Part shown: piece after piece, positions 1 through 10,836 of the stretch
How the letters are laid out: every line of letters begins with the position of its first letter
Numbering within the stretch: position 1 is the stretch's first letter
Source: Symsagittifera roscoffensis
Taxonomy: Eukaryota > Xenacoelomorpha > Acoela > Convolutidae
NCBI RefSeq assembly: GCF_963678635.1
Contig: NC_087068.1
Coordinates: forward strand, 10,670,027 to 10,734,026
Reading direction: 5' to 3'
DNA: 64,000 nt
The notes under the pieces: model-generated
What the model saw: only the letters and a program-made list of their open reading frames with translations
What the model was told of the DNA's origin: nothing
Databases searched by the model: none
Position numbers and translations under genes: made by a program

Positions 1-38
1 TTGACTTGCTAGTGATGTTTGAAAAACAATAGCAATTA

Positions 39-627
39 TAGCGAGACTGCTCGCATCAAAGCGAAGCCCTGAATGTTCCGACTGCCTTTTAGGTTGAATG
101 GAGTAGTGTTTGCTTTTAAACAATTGGTACAAGTGTGATAGAGAGTTCTCATGAAACTAACCGGATCCCTAGTCTAAAAAGAATGTTGTGTATTTTGTTC
201 AATTTAGTGCCTCGGATGATGACAAATCAAGTATCGAATAAGTATGCTCAAATGAGGCAGGTTAATTACGTTCGAGAAAAAGCTTTGAAACGAGGTAGAG
301 GCGCATCTTAATTAGTTAATTGCCGTTTTAGCATAAAATTATGTAATTCAGGACCCTTCTCTCTCATTTAGTTTTTACATGGACTCCTCTATCACACGTG
401 TACCAAAAAAATGTTGAAATTTTCAAAAAAAAATGAAGAAAAATGAAGAACTATTTAAACCCCCATAACTTTACAAATATTGATCACAGTTCATATATGT
501 TTTTGAATTTGAACTCAAAACAGCAAAACGTTTCGGATGATTTTAAAACTCAGTTAAACATGGTTAGTTAAAAAGTCGGTTGAATAGAAAAATAATCCGT
601 CATTTTCTTCAACAGTAGTCGGAACAA
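39..627 (-). mobile_element. Hairpin-ended nonautonomous element, copy 1
   Basis: On the minus strand this begins TTGTTCCGACT (reverse of 617-627) and ends with AGTCGGAACATTC, a hairpin-like block and CGAGCAGTCT (reverse of 43-86). Its interior shares long stretches with the units at 34814-35884, such as CGACTTTTTAACTA and GTAAAGTTATG..GGTTTAAA. It holds no open reading frame. The terminal plan (a 9-bp GTTCCGACT repeated inverted just inside the 3' hairpin) resembles Helitron2/HINE-type elements; that class assignment is inference, the repeat relationship is direct. In this copy the hairpin stem is degraded (AGGGCTTCGCTTT). Confidence 0.75.
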
Positions 628-1254
628 TCAGGCCAGATAACAAACACAAATGATTGTTTCGACACATAATTTCAAATATATTTAATATTGAAAGCATGTG
701 TCTTGAAATTAGCAGTTTGTATTGCTTACTTCATTTAACTTAGAAAAAGCACAGTTTGCCTGACCACAGTTTGCATTAACACGTTTTTCTTGATTGATGC
801 ACTCTGTATGATATCGTTGACTGAATGGACAAGTTCAAATAATTTTTTTTCAAACTTTACGAGTGAGTTTTCTAAAAAACCTTAATTAAGATTTATTTCA
901 AATGAGAATACCACAAAGCAGAAATGACCTACAGAGAATTCAAAGCTTTGTTCAAGAGTTGATTTTCCACACACTTTTGAGAATTTTATCAATAATTTTG
1001 ATCAAGCCAAAGTGTCCAGCTCTCATTTAAAAATGAAAACTGTTTTGCTTATTACTTTCATACCTTGAAAATTTTGCACAAAATGTTTTTCCTTTCCCTC
1101 AAACCTGCAGAACTCTTTATAGATTTCAGAATGCCAAATGTATATTTTCATGGATCTTTTTGAATAAAATTAGATGGATGGTTGGTTAACAAAACCATTT
1201 CATTACAAGAGAGCTAAATTTATCTATACTCTGCGACTAATGACCTTCAAGTCA
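628..1254. other. Non-coding, no feature seen
   Basis: AT-rich DNA between two mobile elements. I see no convincing reading frame, RNA gene or repeat here. Confidence 0.5.
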
Positions 1255-1986
1255 CAGTGCTGATTTAAATTATCCGGACAAAACGAACAAAACTTGAATT
1301 TTGAAACGCGTTTTTCTCAAATTAGGTTAAGATTCGACAAAAAGTGAAGAGGACAAAAGTTGCTTAGAATTTTACCAGAAGTAATATGGTGCCATTTGTT
1401 CTCCGAAATTCTCAACAAAAAAAAATTACACCAAAAATGGGTCAAGTTGGCTTTTTTCACTTAATCAAGAATTACGCTGAAACTACTTTGTGAATTGATA
1501 AGAAAGTCATCTCACAGGAAGCCTTGTACGCAGCTCAACAAAATTTAAGGAGGGTTAAATATCCAAAAACGAGTATAAGAGAAAAAACTTTCACTTGATA
1601 GTCATAATGAGATTTTTAATATATAAAACCCAAAATCTCTGTTTAAAAATAAATTTTAAACAATTTGCGCAAATTTTTGGAGATTTAATCCTTGTTAAAC
1701 CTTGTTGAGCTGCGTAAGAGGCTTCCTGTGAGATGAATTTCTTATCAATTCACAAAGTAGTTTCAGCGTAATTCTTGATTAAGTGAAAAAAGCCAACTTG
1801 ACCCATTTTTGGTGTAATTTTTTTGTTGAGAATTTCGGAGAACAAATGGCACCATATTAATTCTGGTGAAATTCTAAGCAACTTTTGTCCTCTTCACTTT
1901 TTGTCGAATCTTAACCCAATTTGAGAAAAACGCGTTTCAAAATTCAAGTTTTGTTCGTTTTGTCCGGATAATTTAAATCAGCACTG
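1255..1986. mobile_element. Palindromic Tc1/mariner-like MITE (long inverted repeat)
   Basis: The element opens with CAGTGCTGATTTAAATTATC and closes with the inverted complement of the same bases. Arms of about 310 bp (1255-1570 and 1675-1986) pair almost throughout around a ~100-bp centre. No transposase frame is present. Related arms at 34675-36369 and 36467-36720 begin TACAGTG or end CACTGTA, so the CAGTG ends and flanking TA point to a Tc1/mariner-type nonautonomous element. Here the flanking bases are not a clean TA pair, so the target duplication has decayed. Confidence 0.8.
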
Positions 1987-2109
1987 AATATTAAGCTCTA
2001 AAATTCCAAGTATTGTCGTCGGCAGTGAATTTTTTTGTAGGCTTCGAAATTGCTCAGAAAAAAAACTATTGTCCTTGAAAACACTGAATGAAGAAAAAGT
2101 TGTTCTTCA

Positions 2110-2335
2110 GCGCCAATATATGCTAATTTTAGGAGAGCAAACGCCAAAAACTGCATTTTTTGGTCAAGAGTTTTCAAAAAAGTGCCTAAAAACGCCTTCT
2201 CGCCTGTTTTTCCAAAAATATGAGTGCGATCTTAAAACAAATAATTTTAGTCATTTTTGAGAGCTCGAAAATCAATTTTGTCGAACTAAAATCAGCCATA
2301 TCTCGAGAAAATCCTAGATCCGCCCCAGTGCCCCT
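2110..2335 (-). mobile_element. hAT-like nonautonomous element fragment
   Basis: On the minus strand this reads GGGGCGGATCTAGGATTTTC TCGAG and continues with GACAAAATTGATTTTCGAGC and AGGCACTTTTTTGAAAA, matching the element at 32013-32350 in order. The far end lacks a recognisable terminus, so the boundary near 2110 is approximate. No coding capacity. Confidence 0.55.
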
Positions 2336-2395
2336 CAACATACTCAGACCAAACAATATTTTATTTTGATATTTTTTGGAAATTTTTGGGTATTT

Positions 2396-2597
2396 CATTA
2401 CGAGGCTAAACTGTGCATTTTGTGAATTGTAAGCGGATTCTGCAACAAGGACGCTCCCTTTGTTCTTCGTTTGTTCTTTCATTTCTTTTGATTGTTGCGA
2501 CAAATTTTTACCAGGTTTAAAGACTTGTCTCTGAAATCCAGGAACATACAGACACAAATTTGTTTGCCTATCCAGTGCACAGTTTGCCCTCGTAATG
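2396..2597. mobile_element. Short MITE with 22-bp inverted ends
   Basis: The left end CATTACGAGGCTAAACTGTG and the right end, read in reverse, CATTACGAGGGCAAACTGTG differ at two positions. A second copy lies at 24154-24358 and shares the interior (GTGAATTGTA.GCGGATT, CAACAAGGACGCTC, CAGGAACATACAGACACAAA). The ~200-bp length, inverted ends and absence of an open frame define a MITE. No unambiguous target duplication is visible, so the superfamily is unknown. Confidence 0.75.
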
Positions 2598-2654
2598 TTT
2601 TAATCAACTAAAAAAATTTGTTTCAAGAGCTTGTTTTAGAAAACAAAAAACCCT

Positions 2655-2720
2655 TGGTTGACCCCAGGTGCAAATCTAGGATTAATTCGAGGGGGGATGC
2701 TCGAAAAAAAATTTTAAGGT
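2655..2720 (+). mobile_element. hAT-like element terminal fragment
   Basis: Contains AATCTAGGATTAATTCGAGG GGGGATGCTCG followed by AAGGTCGACTAAAT, the same order as the left end of the complete element at 32013-32350. Only the terminal piece is recognisable. Confidence 0.45.
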
Positions 2721-3703
2721 CGACTAAATAGATGAAACTCATAAAAAGTGAGTTTCAGGTAAATAAAATTAAGTTTGAAAATGAACAATGTACACTAAGC
2801 ACGTTTTTAAGTAATTCTTCGTGATGCTGAAATTGTACCCTCAAATTTTATGCGTGGCAACTTATCCAATATTCAAAACCGTATAAAATTGTATTGCGCA
2901 AGCTAATTGGTCTTAATTGTTCCCTATATGACTCAAATATTACCTTTATTGTTAAAAAAACAACAACCCAGAATTTAAAATGTATCAAAATTTAAACCTA
3001 AATGTTTCAGTGAACAGTTTACAGGCAATCAGATTATAGAGTTTTGCATTGATATTCAACAATTTTGGTTTTCTTTTTGTCAAAGCCTGGAAAAAACGCC
3101 TTCATTAAACACTTCATTGAAATTTGTTTGTTCATTTTACGCGGAAAACGTTGGCCAAATGATTCATTGAGTGTTAAATAGTCGCATACTTTTGTGTTAA
3201 ATTGCAACAATTTTATGAAAAGTTTAAAATAGATTGCAACAAACTTTTAAAACAATGAACAAAATAACTCGGCATTTTTTCAAAAAATTATAAAACAATC
3301 CATCTTTTGGCGCATTTGCCGTTCCTTTCATACTTGAATGTCAATCCTGTTAATGTCGTCGGTTCAATATTTTCTTTTTTCTCCTTTCAATGTTTTCTTT
3401 TTGTCGTCTGTCAAAATAGCTCATCTTTCTTTACTATATTAACAAAATACAATTAAATTCAGTTTTTTTAGGTTAAAATTGTTGATTGTTTTCCATGAGC
3501 GAGAAACTGTAATAACTTACATAATCTGACAATCAATGTTTTTAGAGAATTTGAAGTTCTCAGATCCAGACCCGCGGTTTTCAATTATTCTCTTGTTTTT
3601 TTTGTCCATCCATAGGCTGAATAGGTTTAAGTGTACTTTATATCGGCCTTGTGGCCTCATATTGCGCAGTTTGGTTTAACTTTAAAAACTTTTATGTGGG
3701 CTT
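2721..3703. other. Non-coding, no feature seen
   Basis: AT-rich sequence without a convincing gene or repeat. It borders the left LTR-like repeat. Confidence 0.45.
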
Positions 3704-3968
3704 TGAAAGGGAAAAAAATCTTATCCGGTCCAATAGTGCAAGCCTCTGGACATTGTTTATTCTTTTCATATTTGGGTCTACAAGTCCGGCGGCATTAAAC
3801 TGTGAGAGATATTTTTTTTTGTTCACAGTTGGAGAGTCAAAAGTTCCGAAGCGTAAGAGTTCATGATATCAATCAGTTGTATATTTATCGGTGAAAAATT
3901 ATCTGTTCGTCGATTTACCGATTTGTTAGGATTCAGAAATAGCCATTAACACATGTTACCGTATGATA
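3704..3968. repeat. Left LTR-like direct repeat
   Basis: Shares an ordered series of blocks with 8829-9080, for example CTCTG.ACATTGTTTAT, TTTGGGT.TACA.GTC, TTGTTCAC.G, CGAAGCGT.AG and a shared end TTACCGTATGA.A. The copies are well diverged, so this is an old pair. Starts TG. Confidence 0.5.
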
Positions 3969-4674
3969 TGATGAGCCAACCAGATACACAAATCCACTGG
4001 TTTATACTCCATTCTTGCAACGTGCGTCACCGGAACCACCATCAGATTGATCGAATTGAGAGGCGATAGTGTAAATAGCCATTTTCGCACAAAAAAAGGA
4101 TGGACCGGAAATTTCGTAAATGACCAACCCGAATTAATACAACAGACAAAACCGGTTTGCGAAGTCCAAAATACGGCAAAACAGAAGCCCAGAAGACACC
4201 CTCAGGAAGACATTTGCTTCCACCCCCAGAAACTTTGCTTCCACCAACGGACAGTACGCTATTCGAGGTGGAAAATCAATCAAGTAATTGAATCCGTAGG
4301 TTGAACAGTTCAATCAGCATCAGTCATAGTCGTTTACATACAAAAAAATTTTGGATAACAAAACACATGTCCAAAAGTTGGTTACAAACTGATACAGTGT
4401 AAATCAAAGATAAACTAAAAATTTACAAACAGAAGTCAAACAGCGGTTCAAACATTATTTACAACATTTGTATTTCCAAATCAGTAAAACAAAAATTGAT
4501 CTGATGTAAACACAGTTCGTGTATGATGTGATACCAATACAACAGAAATAGAGACATTTCAAAGTTAATTCCACGAGTGAGTGGAAAACTCACTAAACAA
4601 AATCAAACCATCGATGAAAAGCATGGTATCATATTGGAAAAAGATCCGACAAATTAAGCTCAATAGTGATCACT

Positions 4675-5676
4675 GTCAAAAAGGATCAAATAGTCAAATT
4701 ATCCTCGGGTTGAAAATCAAAGTTTTTGAAATCAATAGAAAAAAATTTTGAAAATAAGTTTGGAATATTTGGTGTAGTTTGTGCAATCAAACTTTTCAAT
4801 TGCGTTTGTACGGGAGAAAAACTCTTTTCGTCATCAGAAACTGCCCTTTTTCAATCAGGGCAACAAACGCAAACAAAATTCCAGCCATCATGTGGGCTCA
4901 CAAAATTGATAGATAATTAAGTCGCTTTCAACATTGATGAAAAACTTCTTGCGGAAAACAATGGGATTTGGAGACTATGTGTCGCAAATTTCAGTTGGAT
5001 AAGGAGGACCTTCTAGTGAGTAGGATGAAGATTGTGGGTGGTGCAAGGTTCGAAGTGCTTTCTTCTGTTCTGATCTGAGTCGGAATACACTTTTTAGTCC
5101 AATGATTAAATATGTTCAAAAGAAGGATTCTCATAATTCTTTTGTGGCACCTGGGGTCCGAAAAATTTTCCTCTCCGTCAGAATAGTTTTTGCTCTGTTT
5201 TCCAACTTGTTTTTTCGTTTTTTCTTTGGCAGTAGAGTTTCAAACGTTTTTCAACATTCCCGCCGCAGATCAGAACAGAAAAAAGCACTCCGAACCTTGC
5301 ACCACCCACAATCTTCATCCTACTCACTAGAAGGTCGTTCTTATCCAACTAAAATTTGCGACATATAGTCTCTAAATCCCATTGTTTTCCACAAGAAGTT
5401 TTTCATCAAAGTGGAATGCGACTTAATTATCTATCAATTTTGTGAGCCCACATGATGGCTGCTTTTTTGAATTTTGTTTGCGTTTGTTGCACTGATTGAA
5501 AAAGGGCAGTTTGTGATGACGAAAAGAGTTTTTTCTCCCGTACAAACGCATTTGAAAAATTTGATTTTACAAACTACACCAAATTTTTTAAACTTATTTC
5601 CAAAATTTTTTTCTATTGATTTCAAAAACCTTGATTTTCAACCCGAGGCTAGTTTGACTATTTGATCTTTTTTGAC
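4675..5676. repeat. 1-kb inverted repeat with ~400-bp arms
   Basis: Arm 4675-5077 is the inverted copy of 5266-5676, with a 188-bp spacer. Each arm carries the same small open frame pointing inward to outward: 4726-4920 on plus and 5434-5625 on minus. Both begin MKSIEKNF and share FGVVC.IK.F.CVCTGEK. The two proteins diverge after about residue 35 and match nothing I know. The sequence would form a long stem in single-stranded DNA or RNA. It sits inside the decayed 3.7-9.1-kb element, so it may be a duplication within it. Confidence 0.85.
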
Positions 5677-5698
5677 AATGAACCTTGAACCACCCACA

Positions 5699-5890
5699 AT
5701 GGCAAACTCGGAAGAAATTTTTGAGATCAGCTACGAAATAATTAGTGACTGACATGTCGCCACTGTTGAAAAAGAAAACGTCAAGTAACTCAATTATTTC
5801 AAATGATAAGGTGGATGCAAAGGTTGTCCTAAACAGCTTAGTCACCAAAATCGCACACCAAATCAGCTGATCCGAAAGCGCGCGGAAAAT
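5699..5890 (+). pseudogene. Broken copy of the MANS-type small reading frame
   Basis: Starts ATG in the context CCACCCACAATGG and reads MANSEEIFEISYEIISD before a stop. After a frame change it still resembles the frame at 6523-6723, including a KVRGKA-like tail that has become SARKMN. The shared 5' flank (CTTGAACCACCCACAATGGC against CTTGAACCACACACGATGGC) shows the two frames arose by duplication together with their leader. No known domain; function unknown. The in-frame stops mark this copy as broken. Confidence 0.45.
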
Positions 5891-6074
5891 GAATAAGTAA
5901 TAAAAAAAAAGCAATTGCGAGTTTCAAACATTCCAACAAAAAGAAAGTGGTCAAACAAATCGTTAGCAAGAAACTCACTGGCTGAAAAATTTATCCAGAG
6001 GACAATTGATGATCTCAGCAAATCAAGTAAATTGATCTGAATTAAACCAAAACCACTGCAAAAGATTCAAAGAG

Positions 6075-6160
6075 TTTGAAAACAGAGCAGAGGCTATTCT
6101 GACGGAGAGGGAAATTTTCCAGACCCCAGGTGCCACAAAAGAATTTACGAGAAACGCAAC
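6075..6160 (+). repeat. Inverted partner of 5131-5205, coding-like
   Basis: This block matches the reverse complement of 5131-5205 (GGCACCTGGGGTC, TCCGTCAGAATAG, GCTCTGTTTTC). Read on plus it translates openly with motif LTEREIFQTPGATKEF, and the inverted partner gives LTERKIFRTPGATKE. Conservation at the protein level between two otherwise diverged copies suggests a once-coding segment. The family is unknown. Confidence 0.5.
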
Positions 6161-6522
6161 CAGTTATATAAAATTGACTTCGTCCATTACAGTCACTACA
6201 GCAATCACTTCATCACCGGAAGCAAGAACAATCCATACGGAGATCAAGGAAACTGCCTTACCTAATCGGAAACGACGAGCGAGCTGCCTTAGCAACAACA
6301 GTGATCACTGGAAACACCAAAACGACAACCTAAACCTTCGCAAACAAGACAGAAAAGCCATCAAAAGAATTAAATACATTAATTGAATAAATACGTCGGG
6401 ATATAGAAACACGAACAGAGCTGACTTTTAAAAATATTTTATTATACGAGTACAAAGCTAGATGTGTCGTCCCGACTTAGATCAGAACAAAAGAAAGCAC
6501 CTCGAATCTTGAACCACACACG

Positions 6523-6723
6523 ATGGCAAACTCGGTACAGCAATTTGAGTTCAGCTACCAAATCATTACTGATAACATTGCCACCACTGTAGAAAAACGA
6601 AAAGTAACGGAAATTTTCGAACACACAATTTTTAGGAAAAACTTGAAAAGTGCTCTAGGCTCAAAATTTATTGCAGCAGCCACCAAAAAAGTTCGCGGAA
6701 AAGCAATTTTTGTCAATTTTTAG
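6523..6723 (+). CDS. Hypothetical 66-aa protein (MANS-type frame)
   Basis: An ATG-started open frame of 66 codons. It begins MANSVQQFEFSYQIITDN and ends in a basic stretch, KKVRGKAIFVNF. A broken paralogous frame lies 0.8 kb upstream at 5699-5890 with the same leader. No signal peptide, membrane segment or recognised domain is visible. It may be an exon or leftover of the surrounding decayed retroelement rather than a host gene. Duplication with a preserved start is the only argument for it; function is unknown. Confidence 0.25.
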   Translation: MANSVQQFEFSYQIITDNIATTVEKRKVTEIFEHTIFRKNLKSALGSKFIAAATKKVRGKAIFVNF

Positions 6724-6867
6724 GAAAAGCGGAATGCTTGTAACCTGCATATTGTTATAAAATTTAGAACAGGCTCCATCTGCCAGATGATTGTCTACTC
6801 ATCGTCGAAAGAATAGACAGACACTCACACTTAAACCAGACGGTCAATAGCGCAGAGGAATTAGAAT

Positions 6868-7045
6868 TTTCGGCACTGCACTGAGTAATTTGAAAATTTA
6901 GAAACAGTAACTAGAAAACCACAATCTTTTCAATTAGAACCGGCTCTTGAATGAAACAGAATTTGCGGCACGAGCGAATTGAAAACTTAAAAACAGTAAT
7001 CGAAAAATCATTTTCACTCCAAATGGAACCGGTTGTTGAAACAGA
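6868..7045 (+). repeat. Two tandem copies of a ~90-bp unit
   Basis: Each unit contains CGGCAC, then AATTGAAAA.TTA.AAACAGTAA, a variable A-rich part, and GAACCGG.T.TTGAA with GAAACAGAA. The units span about 6868-6960 and 6961-7045. Confidence 0.5.
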
Positions 7046-7845
7046 AAAATCATTAAAAATGTTTAAATTTTGGTAGAAACAAACAAATAGTCAAAAACTC
7101 ACACAGCCGACGTTGTTTCAAACATTACAGCAGTTATATCAATCATATCTATGCAAACCTACGTTTCAATCACAAGAAATCCGAGAGAAGTAGGAAGCAA
7201 TCAGGCGCAAAGTATTAGAGCAAAAAAATCAAACGTTTTGCAGAACAAATCACATACTTTATTTGTTGCAGCGTTAGACAATCATAGGAAACTAAGGGTT
7301 TGTGGAACAAACCCACACGCCATTTTAAAAAGCCTCAGACGTATCTGATATATTTAAAACAAATAAAATAACATCCCACAGAGTAACAAATATCACCGTT
7401 CGAAGTCCACATAGGGAAAAACTCAAACACCGCTTTTTTGAAAATGACAACGAAAATTCTATCTAATAAACAGAACTGGGAAAACGCAAAACAAGCATGT
7501 TTAGACAGCCGCCAGTATTTGCTCATAGTCGTAGAATGAAGGGTTATCAAAAGAAGACGAAATTTAGCTGTAGCAACAAAAAACATTTAAATTAAAATAC
7601 AAAAAATTACAGACACAACTGGACAAAAACTTAAGAAAGCGAGATGAAAAAATAACACGAAAAACAGTACTCATGGCTACGAAGTAAAAAAAGTCCGAAA
7701 ACATCTTAGCAAAAGCGAAAGACAACTGAAGGGAAAAAACTCATCTTCTCGCCTCATTTACCTTGGGTACAAACATTAGGAAAACAACCCACATTCTGAG
7801 GAACGTCAAGTTTGCAGGTTTTCCCAACCCCAGAGCCTTCGGACC

Positions 7846-8184
7846 ATGCCAGCCTCGAGGCTCAAAGACAATGTTGCAGCGAAATCCGCAAGAAAAATAA
7901 AGCCATGTTTGCGGTTTTTAAAGGACATTGAACAATTGAATGCACCGAGACCCAATGCTCGACGAGCTCAAAAAACAGCGTTACCTAAACAGTTAGCACA
8001 AAAAGAACAAAGCAATTTACAAGAGAGCAAAACGAAGCAGAAAAAACAGGGACAAGACAAAAACAGAGAACCAACGGAAGCAAAGCCGCCGGCGAGAATA
8101 CAGTCAAGGGGTTACAAAAGCGGCCAGCTACCCCAGTACCAAAAAATTGCGGCGAAACGATCTTCATTCACAGAGGCATCATGA
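7846..8184 (+). CDS. Hypothetical basic 112-aa protein
   Basis: The longest ATG-started frame in the 3.7-9.1-kb stretch. The product is lysine- and glutamine-rich, starts MPASRLKDN, and contains a low-complexity run KQLAQKEQSNLQESKTKQKK followed by basic and proline-containing sequence. No signal peptide, membrane span, zinc finger or catalytic motif is visible. The composition is like the basic tail of a retroelement Gag or an unstructured nuclear protein, but I cannot assign it. Downstream sequence has many stops in all frames. Confidence 0.25.
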   Translation: MPASRLKDNVAAKSARKIKPCLRFLKDIEQLNAPRPNARRAQKTALPKQLAQKEQSNLQESKTKQKKQGQDKNREPTEAKPPARIQSRGYKSGQLPQYQKIAAKRSSFTEAS

Positions 8185-8828
8185 TCAAGCGATGACTGGT
8201 CTTTCAATACCAAAGTTACAGCAAAAAGCCATCAACGAAAAAGATTGACGCGAAAAAAACACCAGCACAAATGACAGTGGAAGCAACAAAGAAACCGTCT
8301 AGATCAAGGCGGTCGTTTTTCTAGGGGAGTTGGGGAACCCAATCCCAATTAACACTATCAAACAGAATAAAAGAGAAGAACTAAAAAAAGATTTTTTCAA
8401 CCATGTCACCTACTATCAATAACGAGGAAAATTTACCAGCATAATTTTTTTCTTGAAATCACCTGGAGGTGTAACAGGAGGTAGACAGGAAAAGCCAGAG
8501 AGAACAAAGCGGAACAATAAAAAAACCAGATGATAAGATAGAAACGAGTACAAAGGACACCAGATAACAAGACAAGAGAGAGGACAAACAAAATAGAGCG
8601 GGCTGCACGAAAGGTGTTACCTCAGAGTAACATGACAAAAACTAACAAAAAAAACGAACATTAGGGAAAAAGCAGATGATTTTTCAAAAATAGGAGAAGA
8701 AGCATGAAAAGTGGCATGTCTCAAAAAAACCCAAAGGACCTCAAAACTCATCAATTGAAAAGTCCCACGTGGACTAGAAAACTCGCATTGAAGTCCCAAG
8801 CAGAAGCAAAACTCTAAGTTAAAAAGTC

Positions 8829-9080
8829 TGGGGAGTTTCATCAGGCCGGATAGAGCAAACCTCTGAACATTGTTTATGTGTATCAAGTTTGGGTATACAG
8901 GTCTGACGACCTTGAATTGCTTAAGATATCTATTTGTTCACGGATAGAGTCAAGACTATCGAAGCGTTAGTATGTTTGTTATCAGTCAGTCGGCTCTTCA
9001 ATAGTGAAAATTTACTGTTCATCGGTTCAACAAACCGCTTGAATTTGAGAATAGTAATTAACATACATTACCGTATGACA
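8829..9080. repeat. Right LTR-like direct repeat
   Basis: Partner of 3704-3968. Begins TGGGGAGTT, ends ATTACCGTATGACA, thus TG...CA as expected of an LTR. No strong polypurine tract precedes it (only TAAAAAGTC). Confidence 0.5.
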
Positions 9081-9263
9081 GGGGACTTGAAATTTTTTGG
9101 ATTAGTTTTAAATCTTTTTGACTTTTTTGGCTTAAATTGGTGCTGCTCAGGTATTTTGCTTTCATTCCACTTGAGATAAAAATTTGGCCTCATGAAAGTG
9201 ATAAAATTCTGATTTGATTTTTTGAAAGCTGAATACCAACACCAATTGGATCTCTTTAACTAA

Positions 9264-10243
9264 CCGCACTGACAAAAATGGTTTCAATCCAAATCGATTA
9301 ACAAAGTACATTTTACGACTTCAATTGGATTTTAAATTGATTTAAATTGATCTTTTTTGAACATTTTGGACCAATTTGAAGGTCTTAAAAATCGATTTAA
9401 ATCGAATTGGATGGATTTTAGACTCATTAAAATCAATTTTTTTGCTAACACAGCGAAAAAAACATACCCTTTAAAAAATAGTTGGAAATTTTTATTCTCA
9501 ATTTTTTTTAAATATAAACACTCGTGCCAGATGTTATAGAATTCAATGAAATGATCCACATAAATCAGATTTTCAGCTCAAAAATAGGCAATGAAACTAT
9601 AAAAAATTATAGTAAATCACATTTTGCAAAATCCTATGTAACAAACAAAAAAAGGGTCAGAATAAATTAAAATTTGATCTCATTAATATGCAATTAAATC
9701 ATAGAAAGTTATGAAGATTAATCAGATTTTGAGCAAAACTTATAAAATTAATCAAGAAAAGGGTCAATATAAATCAGTTTTTGAACTCAAAATATGCAAG
9801 AAAATCACAGAATTTTATCAATATTTTGGTCTTATTTATGCCACAATACGCTATGGATGTAAAATAAAAAATGATAGGCAATGAACAAATGCAATAAAAA
9901 TTCGAAATTGATGATTATCGAATAAATAAAATCAACTTAAATCGTTTTAAATCCGTTTTAACCCCTTAAGAATAATAACAAATTAAGACTGGCAAAAATG
10001 CATTTAAATTGATTTAAAATCGATTTGGATCAATTTTTTTAGCTGGGATTTAAGATCAATTTAAATCGATTTTAAATCGATCCAAATCAATCTTCATCTT
10101 TTTTAATTAATCTTCGTACTTTTTTCATACTCAAACTAATATAAATTTAACCAACGCAATTTTTCTTACTAAAATCGATGTAAATTTAATCAACGTACTT
10201 TTTTCATACTAAAATCGATCCTAATCCATTTTTGTCAGTGCGG
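9264..10243. mobile_element. Nonautonomous DNA element with CCGCACTGAC ends
   Basis: The left end CCGCACTGACAAAAATGG and the right end CCATTTTTGTCAGTGCGG are perfect inverted repeats of 18 bp. The weaker inverted similarity continues inward. The interior is built from repeated variants of TTTAAATCGATTTAAATC, with an extra near-terminal motif (ACTGGCAAAAATGC at about 9989) that suggests a nested or duplicated end. No transposase frame. Flanking TAA and ATAA are not a clean duplication, so the superfamily is open. Confidence 0.8.
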
Positions 10244-10836
10244 ATAACTTTATTTTATATAATCAAAAAAATTGTTTTTCCTTCAACGATAACATTTTTG
10301 AAAATCCTCTTTACCGCAGTGTTCGAGCGCCCTGCTGTTTGATTCTCATACTTTTTGCATCGCAATTCCATTTGCTTTGCCTTTGTGTAGGCTAACACAT
10401 TTATAGAACTCTGCTGCGTTCTACTAATCAAAGCAACAACATGTTGAATACTTCTCGCCAATTAGGTCCTCAAAGTCCAGCTTAGCTGGTCGTTTTGTCA
10501 CATTGGGAAAATAAAAACATCTCTCCTAAACCAAGTCAAATATGTCCTTTAGCCAGCCAAGGTCGCAACTATAGTTTGTAAACAATGATATCCATTCGAA
10601 CATTAAATATCAACCAATTGATCAAATATACCATTATTATTTCCGAATAAATATCACGCCTCACATTCTGTTTGATGCAAGAAAAATCAACTTATAGTCG
10701 GTAGAGTTGCTGAATTGCAAATTGTACCAGTTTGACATTTACGAAATCAGCTTAGAAAATAAACTAATTTGACATTTTTGAAGGCGCGGAGAAAGCTACA
10801 GTTTATATTTAGAGATATAAATAATTGGCTGCAATT
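10244..10836. other. Upstream flank of the B-box gene
   Basis: Holds no supported gene. A TATAAAT at 10816-10822 lies only 15 bp before the start codon of the next gene, so it is either a TATA box with a very short leader or chance. A minus-strand open frame at 10255-10461 lacks an ATG start and is not annotated. Confidence 0.4.

Larger units (their letters stand above)
3704..9080. mobile_element. Candidate decayed LTR retroelement (very old)
   Basis: Two diverged direct repeats of about 250-265 bp bound this 5.4-kb stretch (3704-3968 and 8829-9080). The interior differs from its surroundings: it holds short broken frames, duplicated reading frames and basic, lysine-rich coding-like stretches. 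I could not recognise reverse transcriptase, protease or integrase, no clear primer-binding site follows the left repeat, and the flanks show no target duplication. An old LTR element or a large segmental duplication would both fit; the LTR reading is inference. Confidence 0.35.

Noticed and set aside
10255-10461. Minus-strand 68-codon open frame next to the B-box gene
   Set aside because: It begins with TTG, a stop lies just upstream, the first ATG leaves about 38 codons, and no domain is visible. An internal exon is possible but unsupported.
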